A stretch of DNA of 64,000 nt from Piscinibacter sp943370595. GTDB lineage: Bacteria > Pseudomonadota > Gammaproteobacteria > Burkholderiales > Burkholderiaceae_C. The stretch spans positions 186,001 to 250,000 of the forward strand of contig CALRRO020000006.1 in NCBI GenBank assembly GCA_943370595.1, given 5' to 3'. The notes below the pieces were generated by a model. That model was not told the DNA's origin and did no database searches. It saw only the letters and a program-made list of their open reading frames with translations. This document shows, piece by piece, positions 1 to 8,914 of the stretch. Each line of letters opens with the position of its first letter. Position 1 is the first letter of the stretch. The translations under genes and the position numbers were made by a program.

Positions 1-535
1 TCTGCGTGCGGCTCTTCAGCAGTTCCATCGCCAGGTGGTGCGGGCTGCCGATGCCGGGCGACGCATAGCTGTACTTGCCCGGGTTCTTCTTCAGCGCCTC
101 GAGCCACTGCTTCGCGTCGCTGAACCCGGCCGACGGATTCACCGCGACGATCAGCGGGAAGCGCGCCATGAAGCCGACCGGCGCCAGGTCGCCGGGCGTG
201 TAGGGGATCTTCTTGTACATCGCCTCGTGGAACACCATCGCGCCGTTGTCGCCGGTGACGATGGTGTAGCCGTCGGGCGCCGACTTGGCCGCGTTGTCGG
301 TGCCGATGATGCCGGCGGCGCCTGGGCGGTTGTCGATCACCAGGGTCTGGCCGAGCTGCTTGCCGAGCTGCGGCGCGAGCTGGCGGGCGAGGAAGTCCGA
401 GCCGCCGCCGGCCGGGTAGGCCACCACCCAGCGGATCGGCTTGGCGGGCCAGGCCTGGGCCAGGGCGGCGACGGGGGCGAGGGCCGCGACGGCGGCAAGG
501 CCGGCCAGGGCACGGCGGAGCAGGGAGACGGTCAT
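1..535 (-). CDS. Bug-family (TctC) periplasmic solute receptor, 3' part missing
   Basis: This gene runs off the left edge of the window; about 178 N-terminal codons are present. It starts at ATG 535 with a signal peptide (residues 1-26, ending ALA-Q) followed by WPAKPIRWVVAYPAGGGSD, the usual opening of tripartite tricarboxylate transporter receptors. The segment IDNRPGAAGIIGTDNAAKS and the later SPGIGSPHH are also family motifs. Such proteins bind organic acids in the periplasm, and many in Burkholderiales are orphans without TctAB membrane genes. No partner genes are visible here. The ligand cannot be predicted. A second family member lies at 26084-27082. Confidence 0.9.
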   Translation of the reverse strand, partial: MTVSLLRRALAGLAAVAALAPVAALAQAWPAKPIRWVVAYPAGGGSDFLARQLAPQLGKQLGQTLVIDNRPGAAGIIGTDNAAKSAPDGYTIVTGDNGAMVFHEAMYKKIPYTPGDLAPVGFMARFPLIVAVNPSAGFSDAKQWLEALKKNPGKYSYASPGIGSPHHLAMELLKSRTQ

Positions 536-639
536 GGAGGTTCCGGCGGAGCGCAGACGGGAAGCGACGATCTTAGCGACCCGGGCGCGCAGCGAACGCC
601 GCAGGCGATTCGCCGCAGCGGCGAGAATACGGGACCGCC

Positions 640-2604
640 ATGCCGTCGATTCCGCCGCCCGCCACCCTTGCCGTTGCCATGCGCCGGTGGGCAGCCGCCG
701 TGCTTCTGACCCTGCCGTGCGGCATCGCAGTGGCCAGCGGGCCAGCCTTGCCGCAGGCGCTGCGCCCGGTGCTCGAGGCGGCACTCGACAACCCGCGCGA
801 TGCGCTGGCGCTGGCCGAGGCCGCGGCCGAATCGCCGGACCCGGAAGCTCGCTTCTGGCGCCTGCTCGGCAAGGCGGCGGTCTACACGCTGCTCGACCGG
901 CCGCAGGACGCGCGCACCGCCGTCGACGAGGCGCAGGCGCGGCTGGGCCGCATCCCGACCGCGACGCCGCGCCATCACCTGTGGCTCGAGGCTTACGCGA
1001 TCGGCGCGCAGTTCCGCACCGAAGACTCGACCCGGCTGATCCCGCGCAGCGAGCAGCTGCGCCGCGCTGCCGTGCCGCTGGGCGACGAGTACCTTCTGTG
1101 CGAGATCTCCGCCGGCGACCTGTTCCTGCTGCGCGACACGCAGGCGCTGGATGAAGCCTGGCGCATGGCCGAGGAAACCGAGCGCTGCGGGCGCAAGCTC
1201 GGGCAACTGCACCTCGAGACCTCGGCGCTGATCGCGATGGGCAGCATGGCCAGCACGCTGTCGGGCAAGGCACCGGCCGACAGCTACTTCGACCGCGCCC
1301 GCGAGGTGCTCGGCGTGCTGCCGGCACGCTTCCAGCGCGGCTGGATCGAATGGGAGCAGGGCAACACGCTGGCCCGGCTCGGGCAGGGCGAACGTGCGGT
1401 GCGCTGCTTCGAGGCGGCGCTGGCGCGCAGCCGCGAGATCGGCGACGAGGTCGGCCAGGCGATCGTCACCCTCGACCTCGCCGCGCTGCGGCAGGTGCAG
1501 GGCGAGCCGGCCCGCGTGCTCGAGCTGGTGCGCGGCGTGCTGCCGCTCATGCAGGGCAGCGAGGCACCGGCGCGGCTGGCACATGCCCAGGGCCTGGTCA
1601 TCGAGGCGCTGGCGCGGCTCAAGCGAACCGAGGTGCTGGCCGAGATCGAGAAGGCGCGGGCGCTGGAGAGCAAGCCCTTGTCGCCGCTTGATCGATCGCG
1701 ACTGGCCGAACGCATGGCCGAGGGCTACGCGTCGCAAGGCCTGTTCGCGCAGGCCTACGCCGAGCTGCAGCGCTCGGTGCAGGCGGTGGCGGCGAGCCGG
1801 CAGTCGATCCGCGACACCCAGGTGCTGCGCCTGCAGGCGCGCTACGAGATCGCGCGCCGAGAGTCCGAGCTGGCCGATCTGCGCCACCGCGCCGAGGCCG
1901 ACCGGTTGTCGCTGCAGGCGCGCGAAGCCCAGCAGCGTGCGCTGTGGGCGGCTCTGGCTGCGCTGGCGGGTTTGCTGGTGGTCGGCGCCTGGCTCGGCCT
2001 GCGGGCACTGCGCTGGCGCCGCCAGCGGGCCGACCTCGGGCTGCGCGACGAACTCACCGGCGCGCCCAACCGCCGCGCGGTGCTCGCCTTCGCGCAGGAG
2101 CAGTTCGAGCTGTGCCGGCGCCTGCGCCTCGAATTCAGCGTCGCGCTGGTCGACATCGACCACTTCCAGCAGCTCAACGACCGCCACGGCCGGGCGGCCG
2201 GCGACCGGGTGCTGCGGGCACTCTCGCAGAGCGCTGCCGACGTGCTGCGCGGCCAGGAGCGACTGGGGCGCCACGGCGGCGACGAGTGGCTGATGGTCAT
2301 GCCCGGCACGGCGCCGGACGAGCTGCCAGGCGTCTTCGAGCGCTTGCGCACCGGCCTGGCGTCACGTCACATCCAGGGCCTGGCGCACCCGCACGGCATC
2401 ACGCTGTCGATGGGCGCGGCCACGTTGACCGATGGCATCGACTCGGTGGATGCGCTGGTCGACGAGGCCCATCGCCAGCTCAACCGTGCCAAGGCCGAGG
2501 GCCGCAACCGGCTGCGCCACCCGGGACGCGGCCGGCGCAGCCAGGGCCCCCGTCCTGGCGATGCGGACCAGGACCCGGGCGCGCCGCTGCGGGCCTCGGC
2601 CTGA
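640..2604 (+). CDS. TPR-repeat membrane protein with C-terminal GGDEF domain
   Basis: Predicted diguanylate cyclase or degenerate relative. The likely start is ATG 640, but ATG 679 directly precedes the signal-like segment MRRWAAAVLLTLPCGIAVAS and is equally plausible. Residues about 40-400 are helical repeats of TPR type, followed by a coiled coil, a membrane segment near residues 435-455 and a GGDEF domain (DELTGAPNRRA, VDIDHFQQLNDRHG). The active-site motif reads GGDEW (residues 546-550) instead of GGDEF/GGEEF. The inhibitory I-site is RGQE, so RxxD is not conserved. The layout (periplasmic TPR sensor, one TM, cytoplasmic GGDEF) fits a ligand- or protein-responsive c-di-GMP enzyme. Catalytic activity is uncertain because of the variant motif. 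Confidence 0.85.
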   Translation: MPSIPPPATLAVAMRRWAAAVLLTLPCGIAVASGPALPQALRPVLEAALDNPRDALALAEAAAESPDPEARFWRLLGKAAVYTLLDRPQDARTAVDEAQARLGRIPTATPRHHLWLEAYAIGAQFRTEDSTRLIPRSEQLRRAAVPLGDEYLLCEISAGDLFLLRDTQALDEAWRMAEETERCGRKLGQLHLETSALIAMGSMASTLSGKAPADSYFDRAREVLGVLPARFQRGWIEWEQGNTLARLGQGERAVRCFEAALARSREIGDEVGQAIVTLDLAALRQVQGEPARVLELVRGVLPLMQGSEAPARLAHAQGLVIEALARLKRTEVLAEIEKARALESKPLSPLDRSRLAERMAEGYASQGLFAQAYAELQRSVQAVAASRQSIRDTQVLRLQARYEIARRESELADLRHRAEADRLSLQAREAQQRALWAALAALAGLLVVGAWLGLRALRWRRQRADLGLRDELTGAPNRRAVLAFAQEQFELCRRLRLEFSVALVDIDHFQQLNDRHGRAAGDRVLRALSQSAADVLRGQERLGRHGGDEWLMVMPGTAPDELPGVFERLRTGLASRHIQGLAHPHGITLSMGAATLTDGIDSVDALVDEAHRQLNRAKAEGRNRLRHPGRGRRSQGPRPGDADQDPGAPLRASA

Positions 2605-2632
2605 GCGCGCCGTCCGTCTCGACAGACGCACC

Positions 2633-3094
2633 ATGTCCGAGGCCCTGGAACCCCTGAGCGCCGCACGCGCGGAGTGCCTGCTGTGCCGTGAGCACACGGG
2701 CGTGCCGGTCTGGCGCGATGCGAACTGGCGCGTGATCCGCGCCGAGGACGCCGACTTTCCGGCCTTCTACCGCGTCATCGCGCGGCACCACGTCGCCGAG
2801 TTCTCCGCGCTGCTCGCCCCCGAGCGGCAGCGCTGCATGAACCTGGTCTGCGCCATCGAGCGGGTGCTCATCGAGCACCTGCAGCCCACCAAGATCAACC
2901 TCGCGGCGCTGGGCAACATGGTCCCGCATCTGCACTGGCACGTGATCGCGCGCTTCGACTGGGACAGCCACTTCCCGCAGGCCGTCTGGGGCGCCCGACA
3001 GCGCGAGGTGGCCGGCGGCGCTGCCGCTCGCCTCGGACTCGCCCCGGACGAGCTCGACCGGCTCGTTCAGGCCGCCCTCGACGACTGCGACTGA
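2633..3094 (+). CDS. HIT family protein
   Basis: A 153-residue histidine-triad protein, a family of nucleotide hydrolases or transferases acting on AMP conjugates. The triad motif is HLHWHVIAR near residue 102, preceded by a conserved NLAALGNMVP segment. An N-terminal CLLC pair (residues 17-20) resembles the metal-binding or structural cysteines of some HIT proteins. The start ATG 2633 is chosen because the conserved fold begins there and the longer reading frame overlaps the preceding GGDEF gene. It lies 28 bp after that gene and precedes the DUF971-ubiE pair, a standing order in Burkholderiales. The substrate is unknown. Confidence 0.92.
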   Translation: MSEALEPLSAARAECLLCREHTGVPVWRDANWRVIRAEDADFPAFYRVIARHHVAEFSALLAPERQRCMNLVCAIERVLIEHLQPTKINLAALGNMVPHLHWHVIARFDWDSHFPQAVWGARQREVAGGAAARLGLAPDELDRLVQAALDDCD

Positions 3095-3172
3095 TCGGTA
3101 TCAAAGTCCCTGATCGCATCGCAACAGGGGCTTGGCTACACTGCGGCGGCTCTCGTTCTGGACCTCTTTCCC

Positions 3173-3589
3173 ATGGCCGGCCTCACTCCCGATACACCGC
3201 AGCCCACCGCCATCACCGTGCACCAGCAGACGCGCGTGCTCGAGATCGGCTTCTCCGACGGCCAGACCTTCCGCATCCCCTTCGAACTGATGCGCGTGTA
3301 CTCGCCGTCGGCCGAAGTGCAGGGCCACGGCCCCGGGCAGGAGGTGCTGCAGACGGGCAAGCGCGAGGTCGGGCTGACCGCGCTGGAGCCGGTGGGCAAC
3401 TACGCCGTGCAGCCGACCTTCAGCGACGGCCACGAGTCCGGCATCTTCTCGTGGGACTACCTCTACCACCTCGGTTCCCAGCAGACCCAGCTGTGGGCGC
3501 GCTACGAAGAGCGGCTGCGCGAGGCCGGCGTCGACCGTGATGCCGCGATGCCGGTGGCTGCGGGCGCCGGCTGTGGCCATCACCACTGA
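3173..3589 (+). CDS. DUF971 domain protein
   Basis: A 138-residue protein whose core (residues about 15-110) matches the DUF971 or gamma-butyrobetaine-hydroxylase N-terminal-like fold: LEIGFSDGQTFRIPFELMRV and GIFSWDYLYHLG are its usual signatures. The C-terminus ends in a Cys-Gly-His-His-His tail that could bind metal. The function of DUF971 is not established; in betaproteobacteria it commonly stands immediately upstream of ubiE, as here (10 bp gap), so co-expression with ubiquinone synthesis is likely. A TACACT hexamer at 3137-3142 may be its -10 box, but no good -35 is visible. Confidence 0.88.
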   Translation: MAGLTPDTPQPTAITVHQQTRVLEIGFSDGQTFRIPFELMRVYSPSAEVQGHGPGQEVLQTGKREVGLTALEPVGNYAVQPTFSDGHESGIFSWDYLYHLGSQQTQLWARYEERLREAGVDRDAAMPVAAGAGCGHHH

Positions 3590-3599
3590 GACGCCGACG

Positions 3600-4331
3600 A
3601 TGAGCGACACACATTTCGGGTTCGAGACCGTCGACGAGACGCAGAAGGCCGCGCGCGTTCGCGGCGTGTTCGATTCGGTCGCGTCGAAGTACGACGTGAT
3701 GAACGACCTGATGTCGATGGGCATGCACCGCGCCTGGAAGGCCTACACGGTCGCGGTGGCGAACCTGCGCGAGGGTGATCGTGTGCTCGACCTGGCAGGC
3801 GGCACCGGCGACCTGTCGCGCGCCTTCGCGCGCAAGGTCGGTACGCGCGGCACCGTCGTTCACACCGACATCAACGAGGCGATGCTGCGCCGTGGACGCG
3901 ACCGCCTGCTCGACGAGGGCCTGGTGCTGCCCACCGTCATCTGCGACGCCGAGAAGCTGCCCTTCGCCACCGGCCGCTTCGACCTCGTCAGCGTCGCCTT
4001 CGGGCTGCGCAACATGACCCACAAGGATGTCGCACTGGCCGAGATGTGCCGCGTGCTGCGGCCGGGCGGGCGGCTGCTGGTGCTGGAGTTCTCCAAGGTC
4101 GCGGCGCCGCTGTCCAAGGCCTACGACTGGTACTCGTTCAACATCCTGCCGCGCGTCGGTCAGTTGGTGGCCGGCGACGCCGACAGCTATCGCTACCTCG
4201 CCGAGTCGATCCGCATGCACCCGGGACAGGCCGAACTGAAGTCGATGATGAAGAGCGCCGGCTTCGGGCATGTCGACGTGCACAACCTGAGTGCCGGTGT
4301 CGTGGCGCTCCACGTGGGCATCAAGTGCTGA
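3600..4331 (+). CDS. ubiE: UbiE C-methyltransferase for ubiquinone (and menaquinone)
   Basis: A 243-residue SAM-dependent methyltransferase acting on 2-polyprenyl-6-methoxy-1,4-benzoquinol, and usually also on demethylmenaquinol. Family motifs are present: VFDSVASKYDVMNDLMSMG at the N-terminus, the SAM loop DLAGGTGDLS, AEKLPFATGRFD and FGLRNMTHKD. The start ATG 3600 gives the standard UbiE length. It is followed with a 7-bp overlap by the Tim44-like gene. A second, divergent UbiE paralogue lies at 28072-28806 beside menA, so this copy is probably the ubiquinone enzyme and the other the menaquinone one. That split is inference from neighbourhood. Confidence 0.96.
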   Translation: MSDTHFGFETVDETQKAARVRGVFDSVASKYDVMNDLMSMGMHRAWKAYTVAVANLREGDRVLDLAGGTGDLSRAFARKVGTRGTVVHTDINEAMLRRGRDRLLDEGLVLPTVICDAEKLPFATGRFDLVSVAFGLRNMTHKDVALAEMCRVLRPGGRLLVLEFSKVAAPLSKAYDWYSFNILPRVGQLVAGDADSYRYLAESIRMHPGQAELKSMMKSAGFGHVDVHNLSAGVVALHVGIKC

Positions 4332-4981
4332 AACGCGTCGGCCTGGTCGTGCTGCTGCTGGGCCTGTGGCCCGGGCTGGCGTCGGCCAGCGCCATGGCAG
4401 GGCTGAGCACCTCGGTCGGCCTGGCGGGCTCGCTGCTGGCGCTGCTGGCGCTGCAGGGCGGCTCGTCGGAGAGCGCAGCGGCCGCACTCGGCAGCGGCGT
4501 GTTCATGCTGATGCTGGCCGTGCTGGCCTGGACCACGCGCGCCAACTGGGTGCCTCACCTGGTGCCTTTGCCGGGCCGGTGGCGTGCCGAGCGGCCGATG
4601 CTCGCACGGGACGCACGCACTGCCGAGGAGCAGGCGCTGCTCGGGTCGGCGCGGCATCAGTTCCTCAGCCTGCAGGCGGCATGGGACGCCGGCGACCTGG
4701 ACACGCTGCGCCGTCTCACGACCGCGTCGATGTTCGCCGAGCTCGCAGCCGAGCTGCCGGTGCGTGGCACGGGACCGAACCGCACCGACGTGCTGTCGCT
4801 GGAGGCGCACCTGATCTCGCACGAAGCGTTCGGCCCGCTCGAGCTGGCCAGCATCGAGTTCTGCGGTGTGGTGCGCGAATGCGAGGCGCTCGGCCCCGTG
4901 CCCTTCCGCGAGGTGTGGATGCTTGCGCGCGAGCCGTCGGAATGCGGCTGGCGGCTGGCCCGGCAGCAGGCGCTGCTCTAG
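4325..4981 (+). CDS. Tim44-like domain membrane or exported protein
   Basis: About 218 residues, read from GTG 4325, which overlaps the last codons of ubiE; no ATG fits the conserved N-terminus. Residues 1-20 are a hydrophobic signal or anchor, and a second hydrophobic stretch lies near residues 55-70. The C-terminal part carries the Tim44-like signature FLSLQAAWDAGDLDTLRRL followed by TTASMFAEL. Bacterial Tim44-like proteins are of uncertain function and resemble the lipid-binding domain of mitochondrial Tim44. Its fixed place behind ubiE suggests a membrane or quinone-linked role, but this is not shown by the sequence. Confidence 0.85.
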   Translation: MLKRVGLVVLLLGLWPGLASASAMAGLSTSVGLAGSLLALLALQGGSSESAAAALGSGVFMLMLAVLAWTTRANWVPHLVPLPGRWRAERPMLARDARTAEEQALLGSARHQFLSLQAAWDAGDLDTLRRLTTASMFAELAAELPVRGTGPNRTDVLSLEAHLISHEAFGPLELASIEFCGVVRECEALGPVPFREVWMLAREPSECGWRLARQQALL

Positions 4982-4998
4982 CCAGCGCCGCGCCGGCC

Positions 4999-6279
4999 TC
5001 AGAGCCGCCAGCTGCGGAAGCCCTGCGCGGCCAGTTCGGCCGGCTCGTAGGCCGATTTCACGTCGGTGAACACCGCCTTGTCGACCGCCTTCTCGGCGAT
5101 CTTCGCCAGGCCCATCTCGGCGTACTGCTTGTGCGCCACGGCCGCCACGATGGCCGCTGCGCGCGGCAGTTGCTCCCAGGGCGTGAGCTTGACGCCGTAT
5201 TCGTGCTCGCACTCGGACGATTCGGCGATCGGGTCGTGCACGTGCACCCGCGCACCGAAACTCTTCAGCTCGTTGACCACGTCGATCACCTTGCTGTTGC
5301 GCAGGTCGGGGCAGTTCTCCTTGAAGGTCATGCCCAGCACGATGACATCGGCACCCTTGACTGGCAGGTCGGCGGCGATCATCTCCTTGACCGTCTGCTC
5401 GGCCACGTACTTGCCCATGCTGTCGTTGATGCGGCGGCCGGCCAGGATGACCTGCGGGTTGTAGCCCAGCTTCTCGGCCTTGTGGGTCAGGTAGTACGGG
5501 TCGACGCCGATGCAGTGGCCGCCCACCAGGCCGGGCCGGAAGGGCAGGAAGTTCCACTTCGTGCCGGCGGCCTTGAGCACCTCGAGCGTGTCGATGCCGA
5601 TGCGGTGGAAGATCACCGCCAGCTCGTTCATCAGCGCGATGTTCAGGTCGCGCTGGGTGTTCTCGATCACCTTGGCCGCCTCGGCGACCTTGATCGAGCT
5701 GGCCGGGTAGACGCCGGCGACGATCACCGAGCCGTAGACCTCGGCCACCTTCTTCAGCGTCTCGGGCGTGTCGCCGGAGACCACCTTGGTGATCTTGGTG
5801 ACGGTGCGTTCCTTGTCACCCGGGTTGATGCGCTCCGGGCTGTAGCCGACGAAGAAGTCCTGCTTCCACTTCATGCCCGAGAACTTCTCGATGATGGGGA
5901 TGCAGACCTCCTCGGTCGCGCCGGGATACACCGTCGACTCGTAGACGACGATGGCGCCCTTCTTGAGGTGCTTGCCCACGCTCTCGGAGGACTTCACCAG
6001 CGGCGTGAAGTCGGGCTGGTGCGCGTCGTCCACCGGGGTCGGCACGGCGACGATGATGAAGTCGGCTTCCGAGATGATCTTCGGGTCGGTGCTGCAGGTC
6101 AGCATCGTCGCCGCCTTCAGGTCGGCGCTGCTGACCTCGCCGGTGGGGTCGACGTGGCGGCCGTAGGCGGCCACCTTGTCGGCGGCGAGGTCGAAGCCCA
6201 GCGTGCGGAACTTCTTGCCGAACTCGACGGCAAGCGGCAGGCCCACGTAGCCCAGGCCGATGACTGCGATGGTGGTCAT
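4999..6279 (-). CDS. UDP-sugar 6-dehydrogenase of the TviB/WbpA/VipA type
   Basis: A 426-residue nucleotide-sugar dehydrogenase that oxidises a UDP-hexose(amine) twice at C6 to the uronic acid. The N-terminal NAD-binding motif is VIGLGYVGLPLAVEFGKKF and the catalytic cysteine sits in GGHCIGVDPYYL. The middle helix region NTQRDLNIALMNELA and the C-terminal VLGMTFKENCPDLRNSK are typical of the UDP-GlcNAc/GalNAc dehydrogenase branch rather than of UDP-glucose dehydrogenase (Ugd). It is the last gene of the minus-strand operon galE-manC-epimerase-tviB and ends 17 bp from the convergent Tim44-like gene. The product would feed capsule or exopolysaccharide synthesis; no glycosyltransferase is in the window. 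Confidence 0.93.
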   Translation of the reverse strand: MTTIAVIGLGYVGLPLAVEFGKKFRTLGFDLAADKVAAYGRHVDPTGEVSSADLKAATMLTCSTDPKIISEADFIIVAVPTPVDDAHQPDFTPLVKSSESVGKHLKKGAIVVYESTVYPGATEEVCIPIIEKFSGMKWKQDFFVGYSPERINPGDKERTVTKITKVVSGDTPETLKKVAEVYGSVIVAGVYPASSIKVAEAAKVIENTQRDLNIALMNELAVIFHRIGIDTLEVLKAAGTKWNFLPFRPGLVGGHCIGVDPYYLTHKAEKLGYNPQVILAGRRINDSMGKYVAEQTVKEMIAADLPVKGADVIVLGMTFKENCPDLRNSKVIDVVNELKSFGARVHVHDPIAESSECEHEYGVKLTPWEQLPRAAAIVAAVAHKQYAEMGLAKIAEKAVDKAVFTDVKSAYEPAELAAQGFRSWRL

Positions 6280-6297
6280 GGGTGTATTCCCCGAAAG

Positions 6298-7305
6298 TCA
6301 GACATTGAAGTAGTTGCGGTACCACTGCACGAAGCGGCCGATGCCCTCGGGCACCGGCATGGCCGGGCGGAAACCGGTCCAGGCCTCGAGCTCGGACACG
6401 TCGGCCGACGTGGCGGGCACGTCGCCGTCCTGCATCGGCAGGTACTGCTTGATGGCCTGCTTGCCCAGCGCGGACTCGATGGCCTCGATGAAGGACATCA
6501 GCGTGACCGGGTCATTGTTGCCGATGTTGAAGACGCGGTAGGGCGCGTTGCTGCGCGCCGGGTCGGGCGACGCGGCATCGAAGCCGTCGTCGACGCTGGC
6601 CGTGCGGTCGAGCACGCGCACCACGCCGTTGGCGATGTCGTCGACGTAGGTGAAGTCGCGCACCATCTTGCCGTGGTTGAACACCTTGATCGGCTCGCCG
6701 GCGAGGATGGCCTTGGTGAACAGGAACAGCGCCATGTCCGGCCGGCCCCAGGGGCCGTAGACGGTGAAGAAGCGCAGGCCGGTGGTCGGCAGGCGGAACA
6801 GGTGGCTGTAGGTGTGCGCCATCAGCTCGTTGGCCTTCTTGGTGGCCGCGTACAGGCTGATCGGGTGGTCGATGTTGTGGTGCTCCGAGAACGGCATGGC
6901 GGTGTTGCCGCCGTAGACGCTGGAGCTCGAGGCGTAGACGAGGTGCTGCACGCCGTGGTGGCGGCACCCCTCGAGGATGTTGGTGAAGCCGACCACGTTG
7001 CTGTCGATGTACGCGTGCGGGTTCTCCAGCGAGTAGCGCACGCCGGCCTGCGCGGCCAGGTGCACGACGCGGTCGAACTTCTCGTCGGCGAACAGCTTCG
7101 CGATGCCCTCGCGGTCGGCCACGTCCATCTTCAGGAAGCGGAAGCCGGCGTGCGGTGTCAGGCGGGCCAGGCGGTCGCGCTTGAGCTGCGGGTCGTAGTA
7201 GTCGTTCAGGTTGTCGAGCCCGACGACGGTGTCGCCGCGCGCCAGCAGGATCTGCGACACGTGCATGCCGACGAAGCCGGCGGCGCCGGTGACCAGGACT
7301 TTCAT
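6298..7305 (-). CDS. UDP-glucuronate 4-epimerase-like SDR protein
   Basis: A 335-residue extended short-chain dehydrogenase. The Rossmann motif is TGAAGFVGMHV, the catalytic triad region is ASSSSVYGG plus YAATKKANE, and LRFFTVYGPWGRPDMA is typical of the LpsL/Cap1J UDP-glucuronate 4-epimerases. Eighteen bases separate it from the downstream dehydrogenase, consistent with one transcript. Together they would make a UDP-uronic acid and its galacto epimer for surface polysaccharide. The substrate (UDP-GlcA or the N-acetylated form) cannot be fixed from sequence alone. Confidence 0.92.
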   Translation of the reverse strand: MKVLVTGAAGFVGMHVSQILLARGDTVVGLDNLNDYYDPQLKRDRLARLTPHAGFRFLKMDVADREGIAKLFADEKFDRVVHLAAQAGVRYSLENPHAYIDSNVVGFTNILEGCRHHGVQHLVYASSSSVYGGNTAMPFSEHHNIDHPISLYAATKKANELMAHTYSHLFRLPTTGLRFFTVYGPWGRPDMALFLFTKAILAGEPIKVFNHGKMVRDFTYVDDIANGVVRVLDRTASVDDGFDAASPDPARSNAPYRVFNIGNNDPVTLMSFIEAIESALGKQAIKQYLPMQDGDVPATSADVSELEAWTGFRPAMPVPEGIGRFVQWYRNYFNV

Positions 7306-7384
7306 GGTGGCGGGGAGTGTCGCTGCGTGAGGGGCTTGGAGGGGGGGGCCGTGAACGGCGCCCGGGTAAGTCAGGATTGTCGTT

Positions 7385-7414
7385 GAACGCCGGGGCGGTC
7401 AAACCCGCCCGTTC
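7385..7414. other. Imperfect hairpin between manC and the epimerase gene
   Basis: Outer arms GAACG/CGTTC and inner arms GGCGG/CCGCC enclose a 6-nt loop. It lies just downstream of the manC stop codon on the minus strand. No uridine tract follows, so it is more likely a processing or partial pause structure than a rho-independent terminator. The remaining intergenic bases (7306-7436) show nothing else recognisable. Confidence 0.35.
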
Positions 7415-7436
7415 AGGGGCGTGCGTGGCGGTGGCG

Positions 7437-8894
7437 CTACTTCGCCCGGCCGTAGGTGTCCTCGAAGCGGACGATGTCGTCTTCGCCCAGGTAACTTCCG
7501 GACTGCACCTCGATGATCTCCAGCGGCACCTTGCCGGGGTTCGCCAGCCGGTGCGTCTCGCCCAGCGGAATGTAGGTGCTCTGGTTCTCGGACAGCAGCA
7601 GCTTGCGCTCGCCGCAGGTCACTTCGGCGGTGCCGCTGACGACGATCCAGTGCTCGGCGCGATGGTGGTGCATCTGCAGGCTCAGCGAAGCGCCCGGCTT
7701 GACCATGATGCGCTTGACCTGGAAGCGGTCGCCGGCGTCGATGCTGTCGTACCAGCCCCAGGGGCGGTGCACCTGCCGATGCAGGGTCTGCTCGCTCCGA
7801 CCGGCGCGGTCGAGCTCGGCGACGATCTGCTTGACTTCCTGGCTGCGGCTGCGGTCGGCGACCAGCACCGCATCCGGCGTCTCGACGACGACGACGTTGT
7901 CCATGCCGACCACGCCGACCAGCCGGCTGGTGGCGTGCACCAGCGTGTTGCGCGTGTCGCGCAGCAGGGTGTCGCCGCGCGTGGCATTGCCGGCATCGTC
8001 CTTGGGGCTGACCTGCCAGACGGACTCCCACGCGCCGAGGTCGTTCCAGCCGGCGGCCAGCGGCACCATGCGCAGCGAGAAGCTGCCCGGCGCGGCGGAG
8101 ATCGGCTCCATCACCGCGTAGTCGATCGACTCCGACGGGATGGCCGCGAACGCCTCGCGGCCCGGGCGCACGAAGGCGGCATCGACCGCGCGCGCGTCCC
8201 ACGCCTGCCGGGTGGCCTGCGCGATGTCGACGCGGAAGCGCTCGATCGCCGCCAGCCACACCGAGGCGCGCACGACGAACATGCCGCTGTTCCAGAAGTA
8301 GTGGCCGTCGGCAAGGTAGCGCTGCGCTGTGGCCAGGTCGGGCTTCTCGACGAAGCGCTCGACGCGCAGCGCTGCGGCGTCGCTGCCGGTGGCGTTGATG
8401 TACCCGAAGCCGGTTTCCGGCCGGTCGGGCTGCACGCCGAGGATGGCGATGGCGCCGTCGGCGGCCAGTCGCGCGGCGCGCTGCAATGCGGCGGTGAAGG
8501 CGGCTTCGTCGGTCACGGTCTGGTCGGCCGGTGTCACCACCAGCACCGGGTCGCGGCCGCCCAGCGTCGCCTGCAGTGCGGCCAGCGTCATCGCCGGCGC
8601 GGTGTTGCGGCCCATCGGCTCGAGCAGCAGCGTCGCGCCCTGCACGCGCAGCTCGCGCAACTGCTCGAGCACGAGGAATCGATGCTCCTCGTTGCCGACG
8701 ACGCAGGTCGGCGCGACCGCGATGTCCGCCGCCGCCAGCGCGGCGAGCCGGCCCGCGGCCTGCTGGAACAGGCTGCGGTTGTCGTTGAGCACGAGGAACT
8801 GCTTGGGGAACTGCGCGCGCGACAGCGGCCACAGCCGCGTGCCACTGCCGCCGGCCATCACGACGGGCTGGAGGTCGATCTGTGTCATGGTCAT
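7437..8894 (-). CDS. manC: Mannose-1-phosphate guanylyltransferase / mannose-6-phosphate isomerase
   Basis: A bifunctional enzyme of about 485 residues making GDP-mannose. The nucleotidyltransferase signature VVMAGGSGTRLWPLSRAQFP is at the N-terminus, with FVEKPDLATAQRYL in the middle. The C-terminal type II phosphomannose isomerase cupin starts near residue 370 (RPWGWYDSIDAGDRFQVKRI; MHHHRAEHW). Two in-frame ATGs, at 8894 and 8888, are possible starts; the longer frame upstream runs into galE. It lies 20 bp after galE. GDP-mannose plus the UDP-uronic acids made by its neighbours point to an acidic mannose-containing exopolysaccharide or capsule. Confidence 0.95.
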   Translation of the reverse strand: MTMTQIDLQPVVMAGGSGTRLWPLSRAQFPKQFLVLNDNRSLFQQAAGRLAALAAADIAVAPTCVVGNEEHRFLVLEQLRELRVQGATLLLEPMGRNTAPAMTLAALQATLGGRDPVLVVTPADQTVTDEAAFTAALQRAARLAADGAIAILGVQPDRPETGFGYINATGSDAAALRVERFVEKPDLATAQRYLADGHYFWNSGMFVVRASVWLAAIERFRVDIAQATRQAWDARAVDAAFVRPGREAFAAIPSESIDYAVMEPISAAPGSFSLRMVPLAAGWNDLGAWESVWQVSPKDDAGNATRGDTLLRDTRNTLVHATSRLVGVVGMDNVVVVETPDAVLVADRSRSQEVKQIVAELDRAGRSEQTLHRQVHRPWGWYDSIDAGDRFQVKRIMVKPGASLSLQMHHHRAEHWIVVSGTAEVTCGERKLLLSENQSTYIPLGETHRLANPGKVPLEIIEVQSGSYLGEDDIVRFEDTYGRAK

Positions 8895-8914
8895 GGCGAG
8901 GGGGTGTCCGTGGA

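Noticed and set aside
7385..7414. Rho-independent terminator of manC
   Set aside because: The stem is imperfect and no T tract follows on the minus strand; manC and the downstream genes look like one operon.
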